A stretch of DNA of 64,000 nucleotides from Stenotrophomonas aracearum (GCF_031834615.1 NZ_CP115543.1:3793001-3857000); one strand, 5' to 3'; counted from the first letter of the stretch, positions 28,917-37,687 are shown. Translations and numbers: made by a program. Notes: generated by a model not told the origin, from the letters alone.

Positions 28917-31094
28917 CTAGTACGCGGCAGGGTCCGCGCTGAAGATCACCGGCACGGTGATCGTCGCCGTCCCCCCATTGATCAGGTCCACGCCCAGGCT
29001 TATTCCGTTGCTGCCTGCCGCACCGCCGCTGGCTGCGCTGCAGGCGCTGCCCGCCGACGCGGAGCAGGTCCACGGCGCGCTCAACGTGGCCCCGGCCGGG
29101 AGGGTGTCGGCGACCTGCGCGGCGGTTACCGCATCGGGCCCCGCATTGCTGACCGTGATGACGTAGCTGGCCGTACCGCCTGGCGTGTAGGTTCCGCTGC
29201 CATCGGACTTGGTGATCGAGAGATCGGCCTGTCGCGTGCGGTTGGTGATCCGGCAGACAACGTTGAGCGGCTGCGCGGACAACGCCGGCGAGGTGAAGGT
29301 GAAGTTCTGCCCGGTGCCGCTGGTCAGCGTGGTGCCCGCCTGGTCCTTGCATTCCCAGGTGCTGGCGTAGCGACTCAGTACGGTTGCGGTACCGGCGGTT
29401 TCGGCCAGCGTGTAGATCGTGCCGGGTGCGGTCACCACTGCCGTGGTCGCACCGTTGTTGCCGACGTTGGCAACGCTGGCCAGGACGGTGGCGCCCTGCG
29501 CGACGCTGAGGTTGAACACCCCGGTGTCGGTGGTAGGCGCAAGTGTCTTGACCAGCTGCACGGTGGCCGCGCAACTCTGCGAGATGCTTTCCACGGTAAA
29601 CACGGCTTGGCCGATGCGGATGCCGAGCAGGCCCAGCAGGTTGTCGACCACGCCCCCCAACACCGCCGACAGCACCGGCGCAACCACGGCAGTAACCACC
29701 GGACGCAGGGTCTGCAGCAGGCTGCCCACGACGGCGTTCACGATGTTGCCTACCGGCAGTGGCAGCACGATCAGGTTGTTGACCAGGCGCACCACCGGCG
29801 TACCGCTGGTGATCTGCAGTTCCAAAGAGTTGACCAGGGAGGTGACCAGCGCAGTGGCGCTTACGGTCCCGCTTGTGAGCGTGCGGGTCTGTTTGAATGG
29901 CCCGGTGAACACCACGGACTGCGTTGACGGTGTCGCGGTGGCGACCGCGCGCAGCGACACGGCAAGCGGTATGTCCACATCGGCCACCCTCAGGCCAGCA
30001 AGCAGGTTGACGCCCACCGTCACCGCCAGCGACGTTGCGGTGATCGGGGTGACGCTGGCCGGGGTCAGTACGGCGGTACGGTTGAAGAACACCGCGTCGG
30101 CGATGGTGCCGATGTACAGGTTGACCAGGCCCGGGCGCGCCTGCAGGGTGACGGCGTTGCTGGCCAGGTTGACGGCGTTGATGGTGCCTTCGGCACGTGC
30201 GATGTCGGCATACACCGAAAGGTGCAACAGCGAGGCGGTGATGTTGGTGCCGGCCAGCGAGACCAGGCCGCCGATGTTGAGCCCGTTGAGCGCGGACACG
30301 AGCGGCGCGAGGGTCAGGCCCTGGGCGACGTCGAAGTCGAGCTTCAGGCGGATCGCGGCGCTGTGGAAGCCGGTGCCGACCGGGCCGCAGTTGTAGGTGG
30401 GCGGTTCCACCACCTGTGCCCAGATGCGGACGTTGGCGAGGCCACCGAGTCCGAGCGGGGCAAGCTGCGCGGTAGTCAGGGTCACCGGCGTGGGCGTGGT
30501 CACCACGTTGCGGAAGTTGTACAGCTGCACGCCGCCGGTGATGAGGTCGAGCACGTCCAGGTTGACGTTGGCCAGCGATCCGGGCGGCAGGCTCACCTGC
30601 AGCAGGTCGGCGAGGCGGATATTGCCGGTGAGGCCACCGATGGAGGGGGTGAGCAGGTTCAGCGCATTGGCGGCAGCGGTCTGGCCGTCGGCCTGCAGCA
30701 CCGAGACCAGCGCGGCCTGCAGCTGGGCCAGGGTGATGTTCGCATTGAGCACCTGACTTGGGTCACTTACGACAACTCCCCCATTAAGTTGGGTAAGTAA
30801 CGCATTCAGATTTACATCGGCAGCGGCCAGGCTGTTCCAGTCGAGCGCTGTTAGATTGATATTCGTACCAGGCAGCAGCGTGGAAAACAGCAGATTCAGC
30901 ACGGGGCTCTCCGCGCTGCTTACCTGGACCAGCCGCGGGCCGGCCGAAACGCAGGCGCCGTTGGCCGTGCACGCATCCTGCGCCTTCACGGAGGAAACTC
31001 CGCCGAATAATGAGAGGAACATCACAAACAGCAGGCCGAATTTCGCAAACCTGAATCGTCCTGACACAATATTCACGCCTGAAACATTATCCAT
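28917..31094 (-). CDS. exported TadG-like / DUF11 protein, first gene of the surface operon
   Basis: This is a 725-residue exported protein. The signal peptide is FAKFGLLFVMFLSLFGGVSSVKAQ. Residues 45-500 or so are rich in short hydrophobic L/V/N/T strands (TALDWNSLAAADVNLNALL). They resemble the extracytoplasmic domain of TadG-type pilus-assembly proteins, but the usual TadG N-terminal membrane anchor and vWA-like part are absent. A prealbumin-like domain follows (VQLVKT to VVCRITNRT, with STWECKDQ). The C-terminal DUF11 domain (ADLSITKSDGSGTYTPGG) ends at the stop. The giant gene starts 101 bp downstream on the same strand. The ATG at 31094 follows GGGGGA. The first 300 bases or so are clearly more AT-rich than the rest. 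The TadG relation is an inference from pattern and needs a profile search. Confidence 0.75.
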   Translation of the reverse strand: MDNVSGVNIVSGRFRFAKFGLLFVMFLSLFGGVSSVKAQDACTANGACVSAGPRLVQVSSAESPVLNLLFSTLLPGTNINLTALDWNSLAAADVNLNALLTQLNGGVVVSDPSQVLNANITLAQLQAALVSVLQADGQTAAANALNLLTPSIGGLTGNIRLADLLQVSLPPGSLANVNLDVLDLITGGVQLYNFRNVVTTPTPVTLTTAQLAPLGLGGLANVRIWAQVVEPPTYNCGPVGTGFHSAAIRLKLDFDVAQGLTLAPLVSALNGLNIGGLVSLAGTNITASLLHLSVYADIARAEGTINAVNLASNAVTLQARPGLVNLYIGTIADAVFFNRTAVLTPASVTPITATSLAVTVGVNLLAGLRVADVDIPLAVSLRAVATATPSTQSVVFTGPFKQTRTLTSGTVSATALVTSLVNSLELQITSGTPVVRLVNNLIVLPLPVGNIVNAVVGSLLQTLRPVVTAVVAPVLSAVLGGVVDNLLGLLGIRIGQAVFTVESISQSCAATVQLVKTLAPTTDTGVFNLSVAQGATVLASVANVGNNGATTAVVTAPGTIYTLAETAGTATVLSRYASTWECKDQAGTTLTSGTGQNFTFTSPALSAQPLNVVCRITNRTRQADLSITKSDGSGTYTPGGTASYVITVSNAGPDAVTAAQVADTLPAGATLSAPWTCSASAGSACSAASGGAAGSNGISLGVDLINGGTATITVPVIFSADPAAY

Positions 31095-31330
31095 TTTCCG
31101 TCCCCCTGCGCCGAGCTGCATTGCTCCCGCACGGTTGGCGAACCAACCATGGGATCCATGCAGACCTGCTTTTTTCGACGTTTTTTGAATTGCCGGCGAT
31201 GTGTGGCCGGTTTCACAATTAATTACGTCGGCGAACGGATTGACGCAAACAAGGTTTTGTGAAGACCGCAGTTAGCAGTACTGACGTTCACGGGAGAAAA
31301 GATGGGAAACCCTTGAGCGGCAGACACGGA

Positions 31331-31365
31331 CAGCGATTCTGTACATTCGGAAAAAAGAATCGCTG
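31331..31365. promoter_or_regulatory. 10-bp perfect inverted repeat upstream of the XRE gene
   Basis: CAGCGATTCT (31331-31340) and AGAATCGCTG (31356-31365) are perfect inverted arms separated by 15 nt. They lie about 58 bp before the XRE start. The layout suits a dimeric regulator bound to two half-sites, or a hairpin in the leader RNA. Confidence 0.6.
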
Positions 31366-31368
31366 CCC

Positions 31369-31388
31369 GGTTAGTATCGATAACTACC
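31369..31388. promoter_or_regulatory. palindrome with TATCGATA core upstream of the XRE gene
   Basis: The outer triplets GGT and ACC and the inner 8-bp palindrome TATCGATA are symmetric, while three positions on each side do not match. It lies 34 bp before the XRE ATG and is a candidate autoregulatory operator. Confidence 0.4.
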
Positions 31389-31422
31389 CATCGCAGAAAG
31401 GACACGCAAGGGAGAGATTTCA

Positions 31423-31785
31423 ATGCTGTCGATGTCGGATCGAATTCGAGCAGCACGGACCACTGCAGGGCTTTCACAGACGCAGCTGGCCCTGGAAACC
31501 GGTGTAAAACGCAGTGCGGTCGCGCAGTGGGAGCGAAAGGAGGGCACTACCCCCAGCGTGACGCATCTGGCACAGATTGCCGTGGTCACCCGCGTACGGT
31601 TCGAGTGGCTGGCAACCGGAAGGGGATGTGCCAAACCCGACGGTGACGGCCTGCACGGCACCGTGCAGCCGAATGCGGATTACGTGCAGAACGACCTGGA
31701 AGGCAACATCCTGTCGCTGGTGCGGCGCCTGCCGCCGCGCAAGCGCCGGATGGCGCACGCCATCATCGAGATGCTGGGGGTATAG
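31423..31785 (+). CDS. XRE-family helix-turn-helix regulator
   Basis: This is a 120-residue transcriptional regulator. The Cro/CI-type HTH at about residues 5-60 reads [31 protein letters not shown], followed by the typical third-helix region and a W-L-A-T-G-R-G segment common in phage-like repressors. The C-terminal half is short, with a basic [12 protein letters not shown] helix. The ATG at 31423 has GGGAGAG 6 nt upstream; an ATG nine bases further in is an alternative. It is divergent from the surface operon and preceded by two dyads, so it may control itself and that operon; this is inferred from position. Its 3' end overlaps the convergent ung gene by 23 bp. Confidence 0.85.
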   Translation: MLSMSDRIRAARTTAGLSQTQLALETGVKRSAVAQWERKEGTTPSVTHLAQIAVVTRVRFEWLATGRGCAKPDGDGLHGTVQPNADYVQNDLEGNILSLVRRLPPRKRRMAHAIIEMLGV

Positions 31786-32497
31786 CCAGGTCCAGCGCCG
31801 CCCGTGGCGGCAACGACCAGTCGACGCGGCCCAGGCCGCGTCGCTCCAGGTACTCGTTGGCTGCGGAAAAATGCCCGCAGCCCAGGAAGCCGCGGTGCGC
31901 CGACAGCGGCGACGGGTGCGGCGCCTTGAGCACGCGATGGCGGGCGGTGTCGATGACCTTGCCCTTCTGTTGCGCGTAGCTGCCCCAGAGCAGGAACACC
32001 AGCCCCTCGCGCTCGCGGTTGAGGGTCTCCACCACGTGGTCGGTGAATCCTTCCCAGCCACGCTTCTGGTGCGCACCGGCCTGCCCTTCTTCCACGGTCA
32101 GCACCGCGTTGAGCAGCAGCACGCCGCGCTGCGCCCACGGCAACAGGCAGCCATGGTCCGGACGCGGCAGGCCCAGGTCCGATTCCAGCTCCTTGTACAT
32201 GTTCAGCAGCGACGGCGGCACCGGTACGCCGGGCATCACCGAGAAGCTCAGGCCATGCGCCTGCCCTGCCCCGTGGTACGGGTCCTGGCCGAGGATGACC
32301 ACCTTGACCTGCTCGAACGGGGTGGCGTCGAAGGCGGCGAAGATCTGCGGGCCTGGCGGGAATACATGCGTCCCGGCCGCCTTGCGTTGGCGCAGGTAGG
32401 CCGCAAGCTCACGCATCTCCGGGCGCAGCAGGTAATCGCCGATACGGGCCTTCCAGCTGGGTTCGAGCTGGATGCCCGCCTGTACGTCGTCGTTCAT
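31763..32497 (-). CDS. ung: uracil-DNA glycosylase
   Basis: Ung removes uracil from DNA in base-excision repair. The 244-residue protein has the catalytic water-activating motif [11 protein letters not shown], the [15 protein letters not shown] uracil-recognition segment, [18 protein letters not shown], and the DNA-intercalating loop [10 protein letters not shown]. This is family 1 Ung at normal length. The start ATG at 32497 overlaps the stop of the upstream two-receiver regulator by 4 bp, so both are on one transcript. Its 3' end overlaps the convergent XRE gene by 23 bp, with no terminator between them. Confidence 0.97.
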   Translation of the reverse strand: MNDDVQAGIQLEPSWKARIGDYLLRPEMRELAAYLRQRKAAGTHVFPPGPQIFAAFDATPFEQVKVVILGQDPYHGAGQAHGLSFSVMPGVPVPPSLLNMYKELESDLGLPRPDHGCLLPWAQRGVLLLNAVLTVEEGQAGAHQKRGWEGFTDHVVETLNREREGLVFLLWGSYAQQKGKVIDTARHRVLKAPHPSPLSAHRGFLGCGHFSAANEYLERRGLGRVDWSLPPRAALDLAIPPASR

Positions 32498-33336
32498 CGC
32501 ACCATCGGTTTTTCGTTGAGGCGGGCCAGGCGCAGCTGGAACAGCACCTTGGTCACCAGCAGCCGCTCTTCGATCGGCTTCTGCACCAGGTCGTTGGCCC
32601 CGGCCTGCAGCAGGCTGGACTGGTTCAGCGGATTGCCGTCGCCGGTCATCACCAGCACCGGCAGGCGGCGCTTGCCGTAACCGAAGTCCACGCGCACGCG
32701 CTCGACCACATCCAGGCCACTGAGCTCGCCCTTGAGGGTCACGTCGGTCAGCACCAGGTCGATGCGGTGGCTGCTGCGGCCCAGCGATTCGGCGGTCAGC
32801 AGCGCGAAGGCCTCTTCGGCGGTCATCACGTGCAGCACGTTGAGGCTCTGGCGCTCGAGCATGCGCTTGGTCGCCTCGGCGACCACGCGGCTGTCTTCCA
32901 CATACAGGATGGTGGCGCCGGGAATGGTTTCCGGCTGCACATAGCCGCGGATGAAGGTCGCCAGCGCCTCATGCCCCAGCGCCTTGTCGAAATAGTCGGT
33001 GACGTAGTCGGTGAAGCGGCGCTGCTCCAGGTGCTGCTGGGCGTCGCCGGAGACCACGATCACCGGCACATAGGCCTGGCCGGCGGTTTCGCGGACCAGC
33101 CGCGCCAGCGCCAGGCCGTCGCCGTCGCTGAGCGTGAGCGAGGTGGTGACCAGGTTGACCGGACCGGCCTCCAGCGCCATGCGCGCGTCTTCGATGCTGG
33201 CGCAGCCCACCACTTCCACGGCCGGCAGTTCGCGCTGCAGCACGTCGGCGATGAGCTTGCGGACCAGCTTGGAACCATCGACCACCATGACGCGCGGCGC
33301 GTCATCGACCAGGTGCTTCAATACTTGCGGACGCAT
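32494..33336 (-). CDS. response regulator with pseudo-receiver plus canonical receiver
   Basis: This 280-residue protein consists of two receiver domains and no DNA-binding or enzymatic output. In the first (about residues 12-130) the phospho-acceptor Asp is replaced by Ser66 ([11 protein letters not shown]), and only one acidic residue remains in VVDGSK, although Lys118 is kept. It is therefore probably not phosphorylated. The second (about 142-262) is canonical: VEDS, Asp198 in [16 protein letters not shown] and VQKPIE. Tandem receivers of this kind often act in chemosensory or c-di-GMP networks through protein contacts. The ung gene overlaps its stop by 4 bp, and ftsX ends 13 bp upstream of its start. 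The partner kinase is unknown. Confidence 0.88.
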   Translation of the reverse strand: MRPQVLKHLVDDAPRVMVVDGSKLVRKLIADVLQRELPAVEVVGCASIEDARMALEAGPVNLVTTSLTLSDGDGLALARLVRETAGQAYVPVIVVSGDAQQHLEQRRFTDYVTDYFDKALGHEALATFIRGYVQPETIPGATILYVEDSRVVAEATKRMLERQSLNVLHVMTAEEAFALLTAESLGRSSHRIDLVLTDVTLKGELSGLDVVERVRVDFGYGKRRLPVLVMTGDGNPLNQSSLLQAGANDLVQKPIEERLLVTKVLFQLRLARLNEKPMVR

Positions 33337-33349
33337 GCAGGATGGGCCT

Positions 33350-34300
33350 TCAGGTTTCGGTCGGACGGGTCTGGCGCAGGAAGTGTCCCGTCACCAGCCA
33401 CGCGCCCAGCCAGCCCAGCACTACGGTGCCGACCAGCACGAGCGAGGAATGCAGCAGGTCCAGCCCGTGCAGCACGAACGGGCTGGCATAACTTTGCGAC
33501 AACGCGGCCAGCGGCGGGCGCAGGGCCAGGCCGGCTCCGCCGACCAGTGCCAGCGCCAGCGCGCCGGCGCCCAGGCCATACCACGCGCCCAGGTACAGGA
33601 ACGGGCGGCGGATGAAGCCGTCGCTGGCGCCCAGCAGCTGCAGCACGCCGATCTCATCGCGGCGTGCCTGGATGTCCAGGCGGACCGTGTTGCCGACCAC
33701 CAGCGCCGCACCGAGGCCCAGCAGCACCGACAGCACCTGCACCAGGCGCGTGCCGAAGCCCAGCCAGGCGTCCAGGCGCTTGCGCCACAGCGCGTCGTGC
33801 TGCACCAGGTCGGCCTGCGGCAGGCCTTCCAGCGACTGCGCCAGGCGCGCGTCGTCGGTGCCGTTGGCCGGGGTGATGATCAGCAGCGACGGCAGCGGAT
33901 TGTCGTGCAGTGCATCGATCGCCTCGCCCAGGCCCGCGCTGTCGCGCAGTTCGGCCAGGCCTTCGTCCGGCGAACGCAGGGTCACGCCGGCCACGTCGGC
34001 ACGGCCGCGCAGGGTGTCGGCCACCTGCTTCGCGGCGGCGGCGTCCACGTCGGTTTTCAGGAACAGGTTGATGTCGCGCGACTGCTGCACGCTGCCGGCA
34101 AAATGCTTGAGGTTGTCCAGCGCGATCGACAGGCCCAGCGGCAAGGCCAGCGCGAGGGCCATCACCATGATGGTCAGCAGGGTCGCCCACGGCTTGCGCC
34201 AGGCGCGGCCCAGGCTGAACACCACGCTGTGGCCGTGGTGGTGCAGCCACACGCCCAGCCGCGACGGCGCGGCGGCTTCCTTGTTGGTGGCGGTACTCAT
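33350..34300 (-). CDS. ftsX: cell-division ABC transporter permease FtsX
   Basis: FtsX is the inner-membrane partner of FtsE and activates periplasmic amidases at the septum. The 316-residue protein has a cytoplasmic N-terminus and a first transmembrane helix (WATLLTIMVMALALALPLGLS). A periplasmic domain of about 115 residues (INLFLKTDVD to RKRLDAWLGF) follows, then three C-terminal helices including VLLGLGAALVVGNTVRLDIQ and LLHSSLVLVGTVVLGWLGAWL. The segment RRDEIGVLQLLGASDGFIRRPFL is the conserved FtsX cytoplasmic loop. It overlaps ftsE by 4 bp. In many gammaproteobacteria ftsX is followed by rpoH; here the two-receiver regulator, ung, the XRE gene and the surface operon intervene. Confidence 0.97.
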   Translation of the reverse strand: MSTATNKEAAAPSRLGVWLHHHGHSVVFSLGRAWRKPWATLLTIMVMALALALPLGLSIALDNLKHFAGSVQQSRDINLFLKTDVDAAAAKQVADTLRGRADVAGVTLRSPDEGLAELRDSAGLGEAIDALHDNPLPSLLIITPANGTDDARLAQSLEGLPQADLVQHDALWRKRLDAWLGFGTRLVQVLSVLLGLGAALVVGNTVRLDIQARRDEIGVLQLLGASDGFIRRPFLYLGAWYGLGAGALALALVGGAGLALRPPLAALSQSYASPFVLHGLDLLHSSLVLVGTVVLGWLGAWLVTGHFLRQTRPTET

Positions 34301-34983
34301 TCGGCCAGGTCCTGCGGCGAGATGTCGTCGATCAGTTTGCCGTGGTCCAGGATCAGCACGCGCTTGCGCATGGCGCGCAGCAGCGCCAGGTCGTGGCTGA
34401 CCACCAGCACGCTGGTGCCGCGCGCAGGCAGTTCGGCAAACAGCGCCATGATTTCCGCAGCCAGGGTCGGGTCGAGGTTGCCGGTGGGTTCGTCGGCGAC
34501 CAGCAGCTTGGGTTCGCCGACGATCGCACGGGCGATGCCGACGCGCTGCTGCTCACCGGCCGAGATCTGCGAAGGCAGCGCTTTTTCGCGGTGTCCCAGT
34601 CCCATGCGTTCGAGCACCGAGCGCACCCGCTTGCCGATGTCGCCGCGCCGGGTACCGCGCAGGATCAGCGGCAGCGCGACGTTCTCGGCGATGCTGCGGT
34701 CCATCAGCAGGCGGTGGTCCTGGTAGACCGCGCCGACCGCACGACGGTGATGCGGGATGTCGCCGCCGCGCACCTTGAGCAGGTTGCGTTCGTCGAACAC
34801 CACCGCGCCACGGCTGGGCCGCTCGTCGAGATGGATCAACTTGAGCAGCGTGCTCTTGCCGGCACCGGAGTGCCCGGTAACGAACAGCATTTCGCCGGGC
34901 GCAACTTCGAAGCTGACGTCCACCAGTGCCTGGTGGCCGCCCGCATAGTGTTTGCTGACATTGTCAAAACGCAGGACGCTCAT
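34297..34983 (-). CDS. ftsE: cell-division ATP-binding protein FtsE
   Basis: FtsE is the ABC ATPase that energises FtsX at the divisome. The 228-residue protein has Walker A GHSGAGKST, signature SAGEQQRVGIARAIV, Walker B LLVADEPTGNLD and the switch His in VVSHD, all intact. It starts MSVLRFDNVSKHYAGGHQALVDV, the usual FtsE start. It overlaps ftsX by 4 bp, so the two are translated together. An 80-bp gap separates it from the 3' end of rhlB. Confidence 0.98.
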   Translation of the reverse strand: MSVLRFDNVSKHYAGGHQALVDVSFEVAPGEMLFVTGHSGAGKSTLLKLIHLDERPSRGAVVFDERNLLKVRGGDIPHHRRAVGAVYQDHRLLMDRSIAENVALPLILRGTRRGDIGKRVRSVLERMGLGHREKALPSQISAGEQQRVGIARAIVGEPKLLVADEPTGNLDPTLAAEIMALFAELPARGTSVLVVSHDLALLRAMRKRVLILDHGKLIDDISPQDLAE

Positions 34984-35063
34984 TCCCCGATTATGCAGGA
35001 GCGAGGCGACGGCGTGGGGATGCGGTGGCGCCCGTCCAACCGTTGGGCACCACCGTTGATCGG

Positions 35064-36764
35064 TCAGCTGCCCGAGAGCATGCGGCGGATCTTGCGGCCG
35101 ATGCGGGTCAGGAACGAAGCGCCCGGGTCCGCAGCCGGTGCCGGGTTGCGCATCGACCTGGCGGTGACCTGCACCGGCGTCACCGGCTGGCCAGCGCCGC
35201 CTTCGGCGGTTGCGCCTTCGACCGGACGGCCGTGGCGACGACGACGGCGCTTGCGCGGTGCGCGCTCGCCTTCCACTGCCGGGCTGTTGGCGGCGGAGGG
35301 GGCACCGGCCTGCGCCGGCTGCTGCGGCTTCGGCGCGCCTTCGGTGGCCGGCTGCTCGCCTTCCACGCGCGGCTTGCGCTCACGGCGCGGCTTGCCATCG
35401 CTGCTGCGCTCGCCCGGGCCACGGCGTTCGCCACGGCCACCGGAGGGCTTGCCACCGCGGCTGCTGCCGCCGCCACGGCGCTGTTCTTCGGCGGCACGCG
35501 CTTCGCGCGCCTCGCGGAAGATCTGGCCCACGCTCTCGTTGTCGTCGGCCTCGCCTTCCGGCAGCGGCGCGCGCTCGGGGCGCGGCAGCGCGGTCAGCAG
35601 TTCGCTGGTGACCGCTTCGACCGGGATCTTCTGCTCGATGTAGGCCTCGATGTCCGGCAGGCCCATCGCGTAGCGCTCGCACGCGAAGCTGATCGCATCG
35701 CCTTCCTCGCCCAGGCGGGCGGTACGGCCGATGCGGTGCACGTAGTCTTCGGCGTCGAACGGCAGGTCGTAGTTGTAGACGTACTTGATGCCGTCGATGT
35801 GCAGGCCGCGCGCGGCCACGTCGGTGGCCACCAGGATTTCCAGCTGGCCCTTCTGGAAGCGGTTGAGCAGGCTCTCGCGCTTCTTCTGCGGCACGTCGCC
35901 GGACAGCACGCCGACGCGGTAGCCGGCCTTCTCCAGCGAACGCGCCACGCGCTCGACGAACACCTTGGTGTTGACGAACACCATGGTGCGCGCGCCTTCG
36001 CTGCGCGACAGCAGGCCCAGCAGCAGCGGGATCTTCTCTTCGTCGGCCGGGAAGTAGATGCGCTGGCGCACCCGTGCGGCGGTGATCGACTCGCTTTCCA
36101 CCACCAGCTTCTGCGGCTCGTTCATGTGCTCATAGGCCAGCTCCAGCACGCGGTGGCTGAGCGTGGCGCTGAACAGCAGGGTCTGGCGCGTGGTGCGCTC
36201 CGGCATGCGGCGCAGCAGGAAGCGGATGTCCTTGATGAAGCCCAGGTCGAACATGCGGTCGGCTTCATCGAGCACGCAGATCTCGCAGGCGTGCAGCGAA
36301 ACCACCTTGTGCTGCTTGACGTAATCGATCAGGCGGCCCGGGGTGGCGATGATGACGTCCACGCCCTGCTGCAGCAGTTCGCGCTGCTTGTCGTAATCCA
36401 CGCCGCCGTAGACCAGCGCGAAGCGCAGGCCCAGCTCCGAACCGAACTTCACCGCGTCCTTGTGGATCTGGATGGCCAGTTCACGGGTCGGCGCCAGGAT
36501 CAGCGCGCGCGGATCTTCCGGCTTGCGGTCGGCCAGCGCCGGGCGGGTCAGCAGGCGGTTCACCACCGCCACCAGGAACGCCAGGGTCTTGCCCGTGCCG
36601 GTCTGTGCCTGGCCGGCGACGTCGCCGCCGGGCAATGCCACCGGAAGGGTCAGCGCCTGGATCGGGGTGCAGCGGGTGAAACCAGCGCCTTCAAGGCCAG
36701 CCTGCAGGGCCGGATGCAGCTCGAAGGAGGAGAATGTCAAATCGGTCAGCGGTTTGTCGCTCAT
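35064..36764 (-). CDS. rhlB: DEAD-box RNA helicase RhlB
   Basis: RhlB unwinds RNA for the degradosome. The 566-residue protein starts [20 protein letters not shown] and contains the Q motif, motif [12 protein letters not shown], motif [22 protein letters not shown], motif III SATLS and motif [12 protein letters not shown]. The C-terminal 150 residues or so are a disordered basic tail rich in R/G/E/P ([20 protein letters not shown]), longer than in E. coli RhlB, and probably bind RNA or RNase E. The ATG at 36764 is chosen; the frame continues upstream without a sensible start. The gene is divergent from trxA-rho, the same arrangement as in E. coli. Confidence 0.95.
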   Translation of the reverse strand: MSDKPLTDLTFSSFELHPALQAGLEGAGFTRCTPIQALTLPVALPGGDVAGQAQTGTGKTLAFLVAVVNRLLTRPALADRKPEDPRALILAPTRELAIQIHKDAVKFGSELGLRFALVYGGVDYDKQRELLQQGVDVIIATPGRLIDYVKQHKVVSLHACEICVLDEADRMFDLGFIKDIRFLLRRMPERTTRQTLLFSATLSHRVLELAYEHMNEPQKLVVESESITAARVRQRIYFPADEEKIPLLLGLLSRSEGARTMVFVNTKVFVERVARSLEKAGYRVGVLSGDVPQKKRESLLNRFQKGQLEILVATDVAARGLHIDGIKYVYNYDLPFDAEDYVHRIGRTARLGEEGDAISFACERYAMGLPDIEAYIEQKIPVEAVTSELLTALPRPERAPLPEGEADDNESVGQIFREAREARAAEEQRRGGGSSRGGKPSGGRGERRGPGERSSDGKPRRERKPRVEGEQPATEGAPKPQQPAQAGAPSAANSPAVEGERAPRKRRRRRHGRPVEGATAEGGAGQPVTPVQVTARSMRNPAPAADPGASFLTRIGRKIRRMLSGS

Positions 36765-37325
36765 GAGTCCGTCTTGGTAAGGCCAGCCGACGAAGAGCGG
36801 GTGGCTTGCAATCTTGGGGGGCACCGTCGCCACTGCGGGCCCTGCGCCGGGGAAGGCGGAGGCCGGACCCAACCGGGTCCCGGGGCACCGCACAATGACC
36901 CAGTTTAGCGCAAACCCGCCCGGATACCGGCCCACCCCGTCGCACAGCCCATTGCGACGAAATCAAACCTGTCGTCGGGCGTCCATCCCGCGTAGCGACA
37001 CGCCACGCGTGTCCCACGGAAATCCCCCGAAGCCGGCCTCTTCATTCCCCCAACCCCCAGTTGAACGCCGGCCTCCACCAGGCTGGAACCGCCAAACCCA
37101 CCCCCCACATAGCTAGAGCCAACCCCGGCAAAGCGCGACGACTGTCACAGGACAAATCTTTCCAACCGGCACCTGCCACCCCGCGACGATAGGGGTACAC
37201 TGCCGGCCGTGAGCGTCCAGGCATCCATCGGGCGCACCGCCGGCGACCCCAGGGGGAACGAGGCAGCAGAGCGGATGAGGCCTTGAATGGCCACGTCCAG
37301 GTGCACTCCAAAACGAGAGACCAAG
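36765..37325. promoter_or_regulatory. divergent intergenic region between rhlB and trxA
   Basis: This 561-bp gap has no convincing gene on either strand. It must contain the divergent promoters of rhlB and trxA-rho. A REP-like palindrome lies inside at 36992-37013. A TACACT near 37196 could be a -10 for trxA, but no matching -35 was found. Confidence 0.5.
36992..37013 (+). repeat. GTAG-headed REP-like palindrome
   Basis: GTAGC is followed by the perfect arms GACACGC (36997-37003) and GCGTGTC (37007-37013) with a 3-nt loop. The GTAG head and small hairpin suit a second REP subfamily of Stenotrophomonas, different in stem sequence from the 5174 and 40050 elements. Confidence 0.6.
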
Positions 37326-37655
37326 ATGAGCGACAAGGTTGTACACGTCGGCGACGCCGACTTCGATAGCACCGTACTGAATTCCAAGGAACCGGTCCTG
37401 GTCGATTTCTGGGCCGAGTGGTGCGGCCCGTGCAAGATGATTGCCCCGGCCCTGGACGAACTGGCCGACGCCTACGACGGCCGCGCCAAGATCGTGAAGG
37501 TCAACGTGGACCAGAGCCGCGCCCTGGCCGCCAAGTACCACGTCCGTTCGATCCCGTACCTGGTGGTGTTCAAGGACGGCGAGAAGGTCGGTGAGCAGAT
37601 CGGCGCAGTGGGCAAGGCCCAGCTGGCGGGCCTGATCGACCGGGCCCTGGCCTGA
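37326..37655 (+). CDS. trxA: thioredoxin
   Basis: TrxA is a cytosolic disulfide reductase. The 109-residue protein has the active site WAEWCGPCKM in the thioredoxin fold, together with the cis-Pro SIPY and VFKDGEKV. The ATG at 37326 begins MSDKVVHVGDADFD; the frame reaches further upstream to 37287 but that extension is unlikely. It is followed by rho in the same direction, and rhlB is divergent upstream. The rhlB/trxA/rho arrangement is the same as in E. coli. Confidence 0.98.
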   Translation: MSDKVVHVGDADFDSTVLNSKEPVLVDFWAEWCGPCKMIAPALDELADAYDGRAKIVKVNVDQSRALAAKYHVRSIPYLVVFKDGEKVGEQIGAVGKAQLAGLIDRALA

Positions 37656-37663
37656 TCCACCCC

Positions 37664-37687
37664 GGCAGCCGGCCACGACCGGCTGCC
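37664..37687 (+). other. hairpin between trxA and rho
   Basis: Arms GGCAGCCGG (37664-37672) and CCGGCTGCC (37679-37687) form a 9-bp stem with a 6-nt loop, 8 bp after the trxA stop. There is no T-run. It may stabilise the trxA 3' end or contribute to attenuation in the 224-bp rho leader. Confidence 0.55.

Larger units (their letters stand above)
31095..31422. promoter_or_regulatory. AT-rich divergent intergenic region between surface operon and XRE gene
   Basis: This 328-bp gap lacks a gene. It is notably AT-rich for this genome, with T6 runs near 31171 and 31184 and an AATTAATTA stretch near 31218. It should contain the promoter of the surface operon and that of the XRE regulator. Two dyads near the XRE gene are listed separately. 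No confident -35/-10 pair was identified. Confidence 0.6.

Noticed and set aside
18823-28920. A 3365-codon open frame on the plus strand, antisense to the giant repeat gene
   Set aside because: The sense gene rarely uses TTA, CTA and TCA codons, so the antisense frame in this register lacks stops. It reads as His/Arg/Gly-rich low-complexity sequence, has no plausible start, and spans the boundary of the giant gene.
31223-31507. Short frames on both strands in the gap and over the start of the XRE gene
   Set aside because: They overlap the XRE HTH coding region or the dyads, lack ribosome-binding sites and show no recognisable features.
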